Positions 1-8,495 are shown, counted from the stretch's first letter. The stretch: 59,361 nucleotides of DNA from Rhodospirillales bacterium (GCA_014859895.1 JACZKS010000193.1:1-59361); one strand, 5' to 3'. Notes: a model not told the origin generated them from the sequence alone. Program-made: numbers and translations.

Positions 1-644
1 CCATCGGCCGTCCGCTCGACGATGGGGATGAACTGCATGTACTCGACGCCGATGCTTTTGAGGAAGCGGTAAACCTCGCGCGGCTTCCTGGCGTTCTGCC
101 GGTGCACGACGGTCAGCGCGTTGAAATCCACCTGGTGGCCCCGCAACAGCGCCACCGCTTCCATCACCTTGTCGAAGGTGGGCCGCTCCGCGCGATCGAC
201 GCGGTATCGGTCGTGCAATTCGCGCGGGCCGTCGATGCTGAGACCGACGAGAAAGTCATGCTCTTTGAGGAACCGTGCCCATTCCTCGTCGAGCAGCGTG
301 CCGTTGGTCTGCAGCGCGTTGCGGACGGCCGCACCCGCGGGCCGATACTTTTTCTGGAGAGCCACCGCGCGGCGGAAAAACTCGACCCCCAGCAGGGTCG
401 GCTCGCCGCCCTGCCACGAGAACCAGATCTCGGGTGCCCCCGCCTTGGCCTGCGTGGCGATGTAGTCGCGCACATAGGCTTCGAGCACGTCGTCGGGCAT
501 CCGGAACTTCCGGGTCTCCGGATAGAGCCGTTCCTTTTCCAGGTAGTAGCAGTAGGTACAGTCCAGGTTGCAGCGTGGCCCGTTCGGCTTGACCATCACC
601 TGAAAGGGGCGTGATCGGGACGGAGGGGTCGGGGAGGGGATCAT
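1..644 (-). CDS. Anaerobic sulfatase-maturating enzyme (radical SAM), 3' part cut off by window edge
   Basis: Read on the minus strand from an ATG at 644, the frame stays open for 214 codons to the window edge, so the C-terminal half is missing. Near the start it carries CNLDCTYCYY, the CxxxCxxC radical-SAM cluster motif, followed by WFSWQGGEPTLLG and LQTNGTLLD, both typical of anaerobic sulfatase maturases. These enzymes convert an active-site Cys or Ser of a sulfatase to formylglycine without oxygen. The missing C-terminal (SPASM) region should hold two auxiliary Fe-S clusters. It follows a sulfatase with the matching CTPSR motif and a 44-aa ORF in the same direction, so the substrate is almost certainly that sulfatase. 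The ribosome site before the start is weak, so the start is uncertain by a few codons. Confidence 0.88.
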   Translation of the reverse strand, partial: MIPSPTPPSRSRPFQVMVKPNGPRCNLDCTYCYYLEKERLYPETRKFRMPDDVLEAYVRDYIATQAKAGAPEIWFSWQGGEPTLLGVEFFRRAVALQKKYRPAGAAVRNALQTNGTLLDEEWARFLKEHDFLVGLSIDGPRELHDRYRVDRAERPTFDKVMEAVALLRGHQVDFNALTVVHRQNARKPREVYRFLKSIGVEYMQFIPIVERTAD

Positions 645-690
645 CGCACGCTCGAGCCCAGGGCCGTCCCGCTCCGTCCTGCCGATGAAG

Positions 691-825
691 TCAGTGCGGC
701 CGCATGTATCGCTTCTCTGGATGATAGCGCACACCCTTGAGAATGCGCGACCATAGACTCGCCAGTCCGGCACGCAGCCGATCGGCACTGAACAAGGGGT
801 GGATATCCCAACTCAACATTTTCAT
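691..825 (-). CDS. 44-aa basic ORF between sulfatase and its maturase
   Basis: A complete small ORF begins MKMLSWDIHPLF and ends EKRYMRPH. It starts 21 nt after the sulfatase stop and ends 46 nt before the maturase start. An AAAGAG purine stretch lies just upstream of its ATG, with a GGGACAG a little further up. The product is basic and has a potentially amphipathic stretch around ADRLRAGLASLWSRILKG. There is no signal peptide or cysteine. I do not recognise a family. Its position suggests a sulfatase-associated accessory peptide or a translational coupling leader for the maturase; a chance ORF cannot be excluded from one sequence. Confidence 0.5.
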   Translation of the reverse strand: MKMLSWDIHPLFSADRLRAGLASLWSRILKGVRYHPEKRYMRPH

Positions 826-846
826 GGCTCTTTCTGTCCCTGAAGG

Positions 847-2406
847 TCATGCCCCTTGGCGGCCCGCCAGCCGCCGCGCCGCCAGGACGGTCCGGCTGTC
901 GTGTTCGGGAACGTCGCCGATTTCGGCCATCTTGGCGTCGAGCTTGGCCAGCATGGCGGCAAAAACCTCGGCGTAGGATGGATCGTCGGCCACGTTGACC
1001 AGCTCCAGCGGGTCCTTCTCGCAATCGAAGAGCTCCCATTCCGGCGGCTCGTCGCCCGCGTTGGCGCCCGCCTGGCCGAGCGGATCGTTGTACCAGTAGA
1101 TCAGCTTGTAGCGCGCGTCCCTGACGCCGTAGTGGGCGAAGGCATTGTGGATGGCATCCTTGTGCATCCAGTAGCGGTGGTAGGCGACGTCCTGCCAACC
1201 GGCGCCGGCGCCGCTTTCGAACAGCGGCCGCAGGCTGACCCCCTGCATGTAGCTGGGAATCGCCGCCCCGGCGTAATCGAGGAAGGTCGGCGCGAAATCC
1301 ACGTTGGTGGCGATGAGGCGGGAGACCGAGCCCCCCTTGATGCCCCGGGGATAGCGCACCAAAAAGGGCATCCTGAGCGATTCCTCGTACATGAAACGCT
1401 TGTCGAACCAGCCGTGCTCGCCCAGGAAGAAGCCCTGGTCCGAGGTGTAGATGACCAGCGTGTTCTCGGCGAGCCCGGCCGCGTCGAGGCCGTCGAGCAG
1501 GCGCCCGACATTGTCGTCGATGCCGGCGATGGTGCGCAGGTAGCGCTTCAGATAGCGCTGGTACTTGAAGCGGTGCAGGTCCTCGCGGCGGTTGAACGTA
1601 TAGGCCTCGCCGGTTTCCCGGTCGATCAGCTTAAGGCCGCCCACGTCCTCGGGATCGGGCACCTTGCGCATCGACCATTCCGCCAGCAGCACGTCGCCCA
1701 CCTCGGCGCCGCCTTCCGGCTGGATCAACCCCAGATCCTCGTAGGTCATGTCCTCGCGGATGCGCATCTTCGCGGCCGAGGCGGCCCGGGCGCGGTTGGC
1801 GTAGTCGTCGTCGAAGGTGGCCGGCACCGGAATGTCCTCGTCGGCGAACAACCCCGCATAGCGCGGATGCGGCACGAACGGCCGGTGCGGCGCCTTGTGG
1901 TGGCACATCATGAAGAAGGGCTTGGCGGGGTCGCGGCGGCGCAGGAAATCGAGGCATTTGTCGGTGATGATGTCGGTGGCGTAGCCCCTTTCCACCTTGG
2001 GGCCGGAGGGGTCGATCATGATGGGATCGAAATACTCGCCCTGGCCCGGCAGCACCGACCACTCGTCGAACCCGGTCGGCTGGTGTGCCGCCCCTTCGCC
2101 CAGATGCCATTTGCCGAAAAGGACCGTCTGGTACCCGGCCGCCCGCAGATGCCTGGCGACATTGGGCAGCCGGTTGTCGATGTGGGTGTCCAGCGTGGTC
2201 ACGCAGTTCACGTGATTGTAGGTCCCCGTCAGAATCGAGGCGCGGCTGGGCGTGCAGATCGAGTTGGTCACGTAGCAACGGTCGAGGCGCATTCCTTCGT
2301 TGGCCAGACGATCCAGATGGGGTGTGCGGTTCAACCCGGCGCCGTAGCAGGAGATCGCATTGGCGGCGTGGTCGTCCGACATGATGAACAGGATATTGGG
2401 TCGCAT
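847..2406 (-). CDS. Type I sulfatase (formylglycine-dependent)
   Basis: This 519-aa alkaline-phosphatase-superfamily sulfatase hydrolyses a sulfate ester and releases inorganic sulfate. The N-terminal metal ligands D11-D12 are present. Cys51 lies in CTPSR, the CxPxR signature whose Cys becomes formylglycine, followed by ASILTG. GKWHLG (K99, H101) and SDQG (D323, Q324) complete the usual calcium and sulfate site. No signal peptide is visible, so it is probably cytoplasmic and acts on an imported substrate. It resembles the choline-sulfatase and iduronate-sulfatase-like group, but the true substrate cannot be read from the sequence. It is the first gene of a minus-strand operon with the 44-aa ORF and the maturase, and it diverges from a ROK regulator and ABC importer. 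Confidence 0.93.
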   Translation of the reverse strand: MRPNILFIMSDDHAANAISCYGAGLNRTPHLDRLANEGMRLDRCYVTNSICTPSRASILTGTYNHVNCVTTLDTHIDNRLPNVARHLRAAGYQTVLFGKWHLGEGAAHQPTGFDEWSVLPGQGEYFDPIMIDPSGPKVERGYATDIITDKCLDFLRRRDPAKPFFMMCHHKAPHRPFVPHPRYAGLFADEDIPVPATFDDDYANRARAASAAKMRIREDMTYEDLGLIQPEGGAEVGDVLLAEWSMRKVPDPEDVGGLKLIDRETGEAYTFNRREDLHRFKYQRYLKRYLRTIAGIDDNVGRLLDGLDAAGLAENTLVIYTSDQGFFLGEHGWFDKRFMYEESLRMPFLVRYPRGIKGGSVSRLIATNVDFAPTFLDYAGAAIPSYMQGVSLRPLFESGAGAGWQDVAYHRYWMHKDAIHNAFAHYGVRDARYKLIYWYNDPLGQAGANAGDEPPEWELFDCEKDPLELVNVADDPSYAEVFAAMLAKLDAKMAEIGDVPEHDSRTVLAARRLAGRQGA

Positions 2407-2510
2407 TAGGACCAGGCCTCTTGGCTGGCAGGGGAAGCTGGAAGGGGGCGGACCGACGCGGACCGCGCCGCCGAAGCCCTGGGATGCACCTTGACTTTGC
2501 CGCCCCGCCG

Positions 2511-2546
2511 ATTTAATTAATTAACTTAACTTAATAATAGGTTAAC
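2511..2546. promoter_or_regulatory. AT-rich operator-like block between sulfatase and ROK operons
   Basis: In an otherwise GC-rich intergenic region this block is almost purely A and T. It contains TTAATTAATTAA followed by two direct TTAAC units (2521-2530) and an inverted GTTAA at 2541-2545. ROK-family repressors of the NagC/Mlc/XylR type bind AT-rich palindromes, so this is the best candidate operator for the adjacent ROK regulator controlling both divergent operons. The -10 elements may overlap it. The function is inferred. Confidence 0.5.
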
Positions 2547-2572
2547 CGGGCGGCTTTGACAAGGGAACAGGC

Positions 2573-3697
2573 GTGCAATCGACCACCACGGGCGAATTGC
2601 TGTCGCTGTTGCGCGATCGCGGACCGACGTCGCGGGCCGAGTTGGCGCGGGCCATCGGGGTGTCGGCGGCGGCGCTTTCCAAGATCACGGCCGATTTGAT
2701 CGCACGCGGCCAGGTGAGCGAGGTCGGCGGCGCCAACCGCAGCCAGCTCGGCCGCCCGCCGGTCAACATCGCGCTCAACGGCGACTGCTGCTATCTGGTC
2801 GGCGCGCACGTCGGGGCCGGCCGGGTGGAACTGGTCGTCACCGACATTCTGCTGAACGTGCTTTCCCGCGATCGCTTCACGTTTCCCGTCGATGAGACGT
2901 CGGTCGACTCCCTGATCGAGCGGGTGGGCCATGCCGTCAACCGCCTGATCGAGGCCAGCGGGCAATACCGCAACAAGTTCCGGGGCGTCGGCATCGGCGT
3001 GCCGGGCTCGGTCGACCGCGGCGGCCGGCTCAACATCAACGCGGCGTTCACGCACTGGCACGACATCCCGTTCGCCGACCGCATCGAGGCGATCGTCGGC
3101 CTGCCCGCCGTCATCGAGCACAACGTCACCGCCATCGCGCTGGCCGAGGCGCGCTTCGGCGTCGGGCGCGAGTATGACACGGTGTTGGCCGTCTACATGC
3201 GGGCGGGCCTCGGCGGCGGCTTTGCGCATTCGGGCCGCAACATGCGCGGACGCAAGCACTGGGGACCCGTGGAAATCGGCCATATCGTGCTGGATCCCCG
3301 CGGCGGGGCCTGCCGGTGCGGCGGCAAGGGGTGTGTCGAGACAGTGTTTTCCGAACGCCCGATCCTCGAAAGGCTCGGCCTGGACGCGGTTCCGGAAGGC
3401 GGCCTGATGGCTGCTGCGATGGACCAACCGGCGGTATGGGAACCCCTCTATCGTCCCTTCCTGCACGCGCTGGCCACGGCCGTGACGCTGATCGCGCCCG
3501 ACCTCGTCGTGCTGGGCGGCCATCTCGGCGAAGCCCCCCAGCGGCTTCTCGATGATCTGCGGCGCGACCTGCCGCCCCGCCTGATGCGCCAGCTCAAGGG
3601 GCTGAAGGTGGACAAGGTGAGCCTCAGGCCCGATGCCGGCGCCAAGGGCGCGGCATGCGTCGGCCTCGAAAGATTCGTCTATGAGGGAACCGGCTGA
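2573..3697 (+). CDS. ROK-family transcriptional regulator
   Basis: This 374-aa protein begins at a GTG with AAGGGA upstream. Residues 1-65 form a winged helix-turn-helix ([20 protein letters not shown], then [13 protein letters not shown]). The rest is a ROK sugar-kinase-like fold with a [14 protein letters not shown] phosphate loop and the zinc motif [10 protein letters not shown] near residues 245-256. Such proteins sense a sugar or sugar-like ligand and repress neighbouring uptake and catabolic genes. Its TGA overlaps the ATG of the downstream permease by one base, so it is co-translated with the ABC importer. It is divergent from the sulfatase operon and probably regulates both across the AT-rich block. 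A pure kinase role is unlikely because of the DNA-binding domain. Confidence 0.92.
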   Translation: MQSTTTGELLSLLRDRGPTSRAELARAIGVSAAALSKITADLIARGQVSEVGGANRSQLGRPPVNIALNGDCCYLVGAHVGAGRVELVVTDILLNVLSRDRFTFPVDETSVDSLIERVGHAVNRLIEASGQYRNKFRGVGIGVPGSVDRGGRLNINAAFTHWHDIPFADRIEAIVGLPAVIEHNVTAIALAEARFGVGREYDTVLAVYMRAGLGGGFAHSGRNMRGRKHWGPVEIGHIVLDPRGGACRCGGKGCVETVFSERPILERLGLDAVPEGGLMAAAMDQPAVWEPLYRPFLHALATAVTLIAPDLVVLGGHLGEAPQRLLDDLRRDLPPRLMRQLKGLKVDKVSLRPDAGAKGAACVGLERFVYEGTG

Positions 3698-4497
3698 TGG
3701 CGACGCTGCCCGACACCTCATCCTCGCCCAAGGAGCGGTCGCTGGTGGACGTGACGAACCTGGCGCTCGGCGCCGTCTCGGTGGTCGTCGTCATCGGCGT
3801 ATGGTGGCTGGCCGCCGCGAGCGGGGCCATCGCCTTGCCGGGGCCGCTCGAAGTCCTCATCAAGGCCGGCGAGACGATCGCCAGCGGCCAGCTTTTCGTC
3901 GACGTCGGCGCCTCGATGGGCCGGGTGCTGAGCGGCTTCTTCCTTGGCGCCCTGCTGGCCATACCGGTCGGCTTCCTGATGGGGTGGTACAAGGTGGCGC
4001 GCGGCCTGATCGAGCCGTGGGTGCAATTCTTCCGGGTGATCCCACCGCTCGCCATCATTCCGCTCGCCATCGTCACCCTGGGCATCGACGAGAAGCCGAA
4101 GGTCTTCGTCATCTTCTTGGCGGCCTTCCTGTCCTCGGTGGTGGCCACCTATCAGGGCGTGGTGAGCGTGGACAGGACACTGATCAACGCGGCCCGCGTG
4201 CTGGGCGCCAGGGACTGGATCATCTTCTCGCGGGTCGTCGTTCCCGCCTCGACACCGTTCATCCTGGTCGGCTTCAGGATCGGACTGGGGTCGGCCTGGG
4301 CGACCGTGGTTGCCGCCGAACTGATCGCGGCGCAATCCGGCCTCGGCTTCCGCATGCAGCAGGGTCAGCTCTATTACGACCTCTCCACCATCTTTGTCTG
4401 CCTGATCTCGATCGGCGTGCTGGGACTGCTCATGGACCGCGCGGTCGTGTGGACCGAGCGGCACCTCACCCGCTGGCAGGAAAGGGTCGAGCGATGA
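3697..4497 (+). CDS. ABC transporter permease, nitrate/sulfonate/taurine type
   Basis: This 266-aa integral membrane protein has about six hydrophobic helices. It carries the cytoplasmic EAA-like loop [13 protein letters not shown] followed by [13 protein letters not shown], as in SsuC/TauC-type permeases that couple to the ATPase. Its ATG overlaps the ROK stop by one base. Its own TGA overlaps the ATPase ATG in ATGA, so subunits should be made in step. With the following ATPase and periplasmic protein it forms an importer of the NMT1/TauA class. Proximity to a sulfatase suggests sulfated organic substrates, but this subfamily also carries pyrimidine precursors and nitrate. Confidence 0.9.
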   Translation: MATLPDTSSSPKERSLVDVTNLALGAVSVVVVIGVWWLAAASGAIALPGPLEVLIKAGETIASGQLFVDVGASMGRVLSGFFLGALLAIPVGFLMGWYKVARGLIEPWVQFFRVIPPLAIIPLAIVTLGIDEKPKVFVIFLAAFLSSVVATYQGVVSVDRTLINAARVLGARDWIIFSRVVVPASTPFILVGFRIGLGSAWATVVAAELIAAQSGLGFRMQQGQLYYDLSTIFVCLISIGVLGLLMDRAVVWTERHLTRWQERVER

Positions 4498-5282
4498 TCG
4501 GCGCCCCCCCGGCCAAGATATGGTTCGACCGCACTTCGTGCGTCTTCGGCTCCGGCGACGCCGCCGTGGCGGCGCTCAAGGATTTCAGCCTGGAGATCGG
4601 GGACGGCGAATTCGTCACCGTGGTCGGCCCGTCGGGATGCGGCAAGTCGACCGCGCTCAACATCGCCGCCGGACTGCTGAAGGCGTCGGCCGGCAACTGC
4701 TTCCTCGATGGCCGGGCGATCGCGGGACCCGGCCCCGATCGCGGCGTCATCTTCCAGCAGTACGCCCTCTTCCCGTGGCTTACCGTGCGCAAGAACGTCG
4801 AGTTCGGGCTTCGGGTTAGCGGCGTCCAGCGCGCCGAACGCCGCAAACGGGCCGAGCACTATATCGGGCTGGTCGGGCTCGGGGACTTCGCCGACGCCCT
4901 GCCGAAAACGCTGTCGGGCGGCATGAAGCAGCGCTGCGCGATCGCCCGGGCCTACGCGGTCAACCCCGAGGTGCTGCTGATGGACGAGCCGTTCGGCGCG
5001 CTGGACGCGCTGACCCGCGTGCGCATGCAGGACCAGCTGCTGGTGACCTGGTTGAAGGACCGGCGCACGGTGATGTTCATCACCCATGACGTGGACGAGG
5101 CGGTCTATCTGGCCAACCGCGTCGTCGTGATGTCGGCCCGGCCGGGGCGGCTGCAGGAGATCGTCGAGGTCGGTCTGCCCTATCCGCGCACCGAGGACAT
5201 CCGCCTTTCACCCGAATTCGCGGCCATCCGCAACGAAGTCTGGCATGCGGTCTACTCTCGCTCGGGCCAGATCGACACTTGA
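4494..5282 (+). CDS. ABC transporter ATP-binding protein, SsuB/TauB type
   Basis: From the ATG at 4494 the product is 262 aa. It has Walker [10 protein letters not shown] (residues 45-53), the Q-loop [12 protein letters not shown], signature LSGGMKQR, Walker B LLMDEP and the H-loop FITHDVDEA. It powers the importer together with the upstream permease. I rejected the longer reading that begins at 3633, because it covers the permease gene in another frame and the ATGA overlap marks the real start. It is the usual length for the family. Confidence 0.93.
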   Translation: MIGAPPAKIWFDRTSCVFGSGDAAVAALKDFSLEIGDGEFVTVVGPSGCGKSTALNIAAGLLKASAGNCFLDGRAIAGPGPDRGVIFQQYALFPWLTVRKNVEFGLRVSGVQRAERRKRAEHYIGLVGLGDFADALPKTLSGGMKQRCAIARAYAVNPEVLLMDEPFGALDALTRVRMQDQLLVTWLKDRRTVMFITHDVDEAVYLANRVVVMSARPGRLQEIVEVGLPYPRTEDIRLSPEFAAIRNEVWHAVYSRSGQIDT

Positions 5283-5295
5283 GGAGGAGGTGAGC

Positions 5296-6273
5296 ATGAT
5301 GATCACGAAGCGAACGTTTCTCGGCATCGTGGCGGGCGCCGCCATGCTGGGCGGCGGCTGGCCGGCGGCCTTGGCGCAGGGCCAGGCCGACACCATCCGC
5401 ATGGGCCATATCGCCGACTATTTCGGAACCAGCATGGTGGCCATCGCCAACGAGCTGGACCTCTGGAAGAAGCACGGCCTGACGGCCAAGCTCAGCATCT
5501 TCACCAACGGCCCCATCCAGGTCCAGGCCTTGGGCGCGGGTTCGCTGGACTTTGCCTACATCGGGCCCGGCGCCCTGTGGCTGCCGGCCTCCGGCCACGC
5601 CAAGGTCATCGCGGTGAACGCGCTCGGCTACACCGACCGCGTCATCGCCCAGCCCGGCATCAAGACCATGGCGGATCTGAAGGGCAAGAAGGTCGGCATC
5701 CCCGAGGGAACATCGGGTGACATGCTCCTGCGCCTGGCGCTCAAGAAGCACGGCATGACCCTGGCCGACATTGAGCCGGTGAAGATGGACCCCAGCACCA
5801 TCGTCACCGCCTTCGCGTCCGGCCAGGTCGACGCCGCCGGCATCTGGTATCCGTTCGTCGACGTCATCCGCCAGCGCGTCAAGGGCCTCAACGAGCTGTC
5901 GTCCAACGAAGAGTTCTTCCCCGAGGTCGCTTTTCCCAGCAGCTTCATCGTGTCGAACGCCGTGGCCGGCAATACAAAGCTGATCGCCAAGGTCGACGCC
6001 GTGATCAAGGAAGCGACAGACTACCGCCGCGCGAACCGGGAAAAAGCCGTCGAGATCACGGCCAAGTTCCTCGGTGTGCCGAAGGAGCCGCTGGATGCCG
6101 AATCCAAGTTGGCGCACCTGCCATCCAGCGACGAGCTGGAGAAGCTGACGACCGAAGGAAAGGTCGCCGCCTGGTTCGACACGCTTGCCGACCTTTATGT
6201 CCAGTTCGGCAAGATCAAGAACCAAGTTCCAGCCAGCGAATTCTACCTGGGCAGCATCTACGCCAACCCGTGA
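5296..6273 (+). CDS. ABC transporter substrate-binding protein, NMT1/TauA-like
   Basis: The start at 5296 follows a strong GAGGAGGAGG ribosome site. The 325-aa product opens with a signal sequence (MMITKRTFLGIVAG, cleavage near ALAQ), so it is periplasmic. The mature part contains GHIADYFGTSMVAIANELDL and YIGPGALW, typical of the first lobe of NMT1/THI5/SsuA-type binding proteins, then IPEGTSGDMLLRLAL in the second. It delivers the ligand to the permease and ATPase encoded just upstream. The ligand is unknown; a sulfate ester or sulfonate is suggested by the divergent sulfatase operon. It is the last gene of the operon, with a GC-rich hairpin 11 nt downstream. Confidence 0.9.
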   Translation: MMITKRTFLGIVAGAAMLGGGWPAALAQGQADTIRMGHIADYFGTSMVAIANELDLWKKHGLTAKLSIFTNGPIQVQALGAGSLDFAYIGPGALWLPASGHAKVIAVNALGYTDRVIAQPGIKTMADLKGKKVGIPEGTSGDMLLRLALKKHGMTLADIEPVKMDPSTIVTAFASGQVDAAGIWYPFVDVIRQRVKGLNELSSNEEFFPEVAFPSSFIVSNAVAGNTKLIAKVDAVIKEATDYRRANREKAVEITAKFLGVPKEPLDAESKLAHLPSSDELEKLTTEGKVAAWFDTLADLYVQFGKIKNQVPASEFYLGSIYANP

Positions 6274-6283
6274 ACGCAGCGGT

Positions 6284-6309
6284 CGGCCCGGTCCAAAACG
6301 GCCGGGCCG
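6284..6309 (+). terminator. Possible terminator hairpin after the ABC operon
   Basis: CGGCCCGG (6284-6291) pairs perfectly with CCGGGCCG (6302-6309) around a 10-nt A-rich loop, just after the binding-protein stop. No T-tract follows, so it may stabilise the mRNA end or assist Rho rather than act alone. Further along, AGACAC (6364-6369) and GTGTCT (6378-6383) form a second small hairpin in the convergent gap. Confidence 0.45.
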
Positions 6310-6426
6310 GCCGTCATCCCTCCGATCCGACTTGTCTTCCGTGCCGAGAGGCGGCGAGGGGTGAGACACCCGGCTGAGTGTCTGATGTCGGGAGGCTCAA
6401 AATCGGTCGGGATGGTCCGGATTGGG

Positions 6427-7245
6427 TCAACTTCCACCGAACGAGCCACGGGATCCGTGTCGGACACGATCCGCGGCGAGCACCAGGAAGGGCGGGCGGC
6501 GGAGGTGAAGGTCAATGTCGGGAACCCCTTTCGCCACCTCTCCAGCCACAGGTCCCGGCTCCTTGAGAGCGCGCAGCACGAGGCCGACCGCGAGGAGGCC
6601 GGTCACGTAGGTCTCGACGGTACGGTGGTACTTCACGACCCCGGCGACGAACCAGCGGGTCCGGCGCTCGCCCTCGGCGCGGTAGTCGTCGACTGGCCAG
6701 TAGAGGGGCCGCCCGCCGGCATCGCGCATCCACTGCTGGCCGGGGAGCGCGGTACAGATCGGATGCTCGACAGAAAAGGCGAAGCGCCCGCCCGGCACCA
6801 GCAGGGTTGCCACGCGGCTGACCACGGCTGCGTAGTCTTTGACGTAATGAAGGGCCAGCGACGACACCACCAAGTCGAACGCCCGGCCAGCTGAATCGAA
6901 GTGCTCGATGCTCTGGCGGCGGTATTCGATGGTGGCATCACGCGTCCGTTCGGCTGCTGCGGCAAGCATGTTGGCCGACACGTCGATGGCCAGCACGGAG
7001 CGCGCACCGCGGGCCCGCGCCATGCGGGCGAAGTCGCCGAAGCCGCAGCCGAGGTCGAGCACATCGAGACCGTCGAGCGAGTCCGGCAGCACCGACCACA
7101 GCGCCGGCTGTTCGAGCGCCTCGTTGAGGCCGGTGCGGGTCCGCCGCAGCTTTTCATAGCCGGCGAAGAAGGCGGGATCGTCGTAAACGTTCTGCGGCTC
7201 CTCCGCGGGAGCCGCGCGGTCATCGGCGGGGGATAACGGATTCAT
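6427..7245 (-). CDS. Class I SAM-dependent methyltransferase
   Basis: The product is 272 aa. It carries motif I VLDLGCGFGDFARM and the acidic post-I strand VLAIDVSANML, then LVVSSLALHYVKDY and LLVPGGRFAFSVEHP, which together define a Rossmann-fold SAM methyltransferase of the UbiE/small-molecule group. The substrate is not evident. Its translation start region is nearly identical to that of ribB 0.8 kb upstream: both have the same 20-odd bases around the ATG and ribosome site. It lies downstream of ribB on the same strand, so it may be co-expressed or have arisen with a copied leader. A long inverted repeat (about 7276-7326, arms containing GTCCGCTCCG and CGGAGCG) lies between the two genes. 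Confidence 0.88.
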   Translation of the reverse strand: MNPLSPADDRAAPAEEPQNVYDDPAFFAGYEKLRRTRTGLNEALEQPALWSVLPDSLDGLDVLDLGCGFGDFARMARARGARSVLAIDVSANMLAAAAERTRDATIEYRRQSIEHFDSAGRAFDLVVSSLALHYVKDYAAVVSRVATLLVPGGRFAFSVEHPICTALPGQQWMRDAGGRPLYWPVDDYRAEGERRTRWFVAGVVKYHRTVETYVTGLLAVGLVLRALKEPGPVAGEVAKGVPDIDLHLRRPPFLVLAADRVRHGSRGSFGGS

Positions 7246-7271
7246 GTCCTTACTCCATCATGGGGCAGGCC
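7240..7271. repeat. Copy 1 of a duplicated start-region sequence
   Basis: ATTCATGTCCTTACTCCATC followed by a/t-GGGGCA-a/g-GCC occurs here and at 8028-8060 with only two or three differences. On the minus strand it covers the ATG, the ribosome site (GGAGTAAGGAC) and about 15 nt of leader of the methyltransferase gene. Confidence 0.85.
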
Positions 7272-7355
7272 GGCCCGTCCGCTCCGTGCGCGGAGAGAGT
7301 TCACACGCGTCCGGAGCGAACGGACCCGCTGGCCGCCGATACGAACGAGGCGGGA

Positions 7356-8033
7356 TCAGCTTTCCCGGCCGCGCGAGCATGGTGCCGGATACGGGCAGGC
7401 CAGCAGGTCGGCGATGGTGACGATCGGCAAGCCCAGGGCCTTGGCGAGCGCGATCAGAGCCGGCAGGCGCGCCATGCTGCCGTCCGGCCGCATGACCTCA
7501 CATAGCACGCCGGCAGGCGCGCGGCCGGCCCGCCGCATGAGTTCGATAGTCGCCTCGCTGTGGCCGCGGCGGGCGGCGAGGCCGCCGGGATGGGCACGGA
7601 TCGGGAACACGTGTCCCGGGCGGGCGAGATCGTCAGGCCGGCAGCCCTCAGCCACCGCCTGGCGGATGGTGGCGACGCGGTCCTCGGCGGAAACGCCGGT
7701 GGTGACGCCGTGCCGCGCCTCGATCGACACCGTGAAGGCGGTGCCGAAGCGGGAGGTATTGGCGTTGACCATAGGCGGCAAGCCCAGGCGGCGTACCCGC
7801 TCGTCGGTGAGGATCAGGCAGACGATGCCCGAACATTCGCGGATCAGCAGGGCCATCTGCGCGGGCGTGATCGAGTCGGCCGCGAAGACGATATCGCCTT
7901 CGTTCTCGCGGTCCTCATCGTCGACGACGATCACCCCGCCGCCCTGGCGGATCTGCTCGACCACCCGAGCGATCCGAAGCGGCGGATCGCCGAAGGGGAC
8001 GAGGAGGCTGTGGGAGGGAGAAATCTGATTCAT
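7356..8033 (-). CDS. ribB: 3,4-dihydroxy-2-butanone-4-phosphate synthase
   Basis: The 225-aa product makes the four-carbon unit of riboflavin from ribulose 5-phosphate. It has the acidic active-site loop [12 protein letters not shown] (residues 36-47), then [26 protein letters not shown] and the [13 protein letters not shown]...RRGHSEA region, all signatures of RibB. It is a stand-alone DHBP synthase without a fused GTP cyclohydrolase II domain. The gene sits behind a clear FMN riboswitch, so expression should fall when FMN is abundant. The ATG at 8033 is preceded by GGAGTAAGGAC. ribA/ribH partners are not in the window. Confidence 0.95.
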   Translation of the reverse strand: MNQISPSHSLLVPFGDPPLRIARVVEQIRQGGGVIVVDDEDRENEGDIVFAADSITPAQMALLIRECSGIVCLILTDERVRRLGLPPMVNANTSRFGTAFTVSIEARHGVTTGVSAEDRVATIRQAVAEGCRPDDLARPGHVFPIRAHPGGLAARRGHSEATIELMRRAGRAPAGVLCEVMRPDGSMARLPALIALAKALGLPIVTIADLLACPYPAPCSRGRES

Positions 8034-8060
8034 GTCCTTACTCCATCAAGGGGCAAGCCT
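8028..8060. repeat. Copy 2 of the duplicated start-region sequence (ribB)
   Basis: This is the counterpart of 7240-7271. It covers the ribB start codon, ribosome site and the end of the riboswitch expression platform. The two copies diverge abruptly on both sides, so this is local sequence duplication or conversion rather than gene paralogy: the two proteins are unrelated. Confidence 0.85.
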
Positions 8061-8161
8061 GAATCAGGGCGAAGACTTGAGACCGCCGGGCCAAACGGCC
8101 TCGACGGTCGGCGCAGACGCCGCCCTCGCCGTCCCGAAGGCAGGCGAAGGTCGGGGTCGGC

Positions 8162-8312
8162 TCGTCCTCTTCCATCCGGACTGTCACCGTCGGCTCCGGC
8201 CTCTCACCGGATCTGCTGACCCCACGACCCGTTCGGGTCGCGGGCGCTCGCGGGCTCGCCTCGCGCACGCGAGGCCTACCGCCGGTCGGGATTTTCACCC
8301 TGCCCTGAGAAC
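8162..8312 (-). promoter_or_regulatory. FMN riboswitch (RFN element) upstream of ribB
   Basis: On the minus strand the conserved RFN blocks appear in order: CAGGGCAGGGTGAAAATCCC then GACCGGCGGTAGG, a variable GC-rich arm, GATCCGGTGAGAGGCCGGAG, CCGACGGTGACAGTCCGGAT and a GGAAGAGGA tail. These are the six-stem aptamer core that binds FMN. About 130 nt of expression platform separate it from the ribB ATG, consistent with control of translation initiation or termination. A perfect -35 TTGACA lies on the minus strand at 8380-8375, but I see no good -10 at the right spacing. Confidence 0.95.
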
Positions 8313-8427
8313 AAGCAACACAAGATGCCGTCCGAAGCGACGACGGAGGGAAGGTCCATCCGACAAGCCGCCTTTGTCAAGGAAAAGCCACCGGCGAAGG
8401 GACGCGCCTGTCCGTTCAGCCCCCGTC

Positions 8428-8463
8428 AAAAAGAACGGGGCGACGTTTACCGCGCCGCCCCGT
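8428..8463 (-). terminator. Rho-independent terminator of glnA
   Basis: On the minus strand, ACGGGGCG (8463-8456) pairs with CGCCCCGT (8442-8435) and is followed at once by TCTTTTT. It lies about 30 nt after the glnA stop and before the riboswitch leader of ribB. It should end the glnB-glnA transcript. Confidence 0.85.
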
Positions 8464-8495
8464 CCAAACAACTTTTAGTCAATGTATAGAAATGT

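Noticed and set aside
641-1198. 185-aa minus-strand frame spanning the sulfatase 3' end
   Set aside because: Another frame over the sulfatase end and the 44-aa ORF; Arg/Gly-rich and without motif.
856-2409. 517-aa open frame antisense to the sulfatase
   Set aside because: Long antisense frames are expected in GC-rich genes; its sequence has no family motif, whereas the opposite strand has a full sulfatase.
3633-4493. In-frame N-terminal extension of the ABC ATPase
   Set aside because: It overlaps the permease gene in another frame and has no homology; the ATGA junction gives the true start at 4494.
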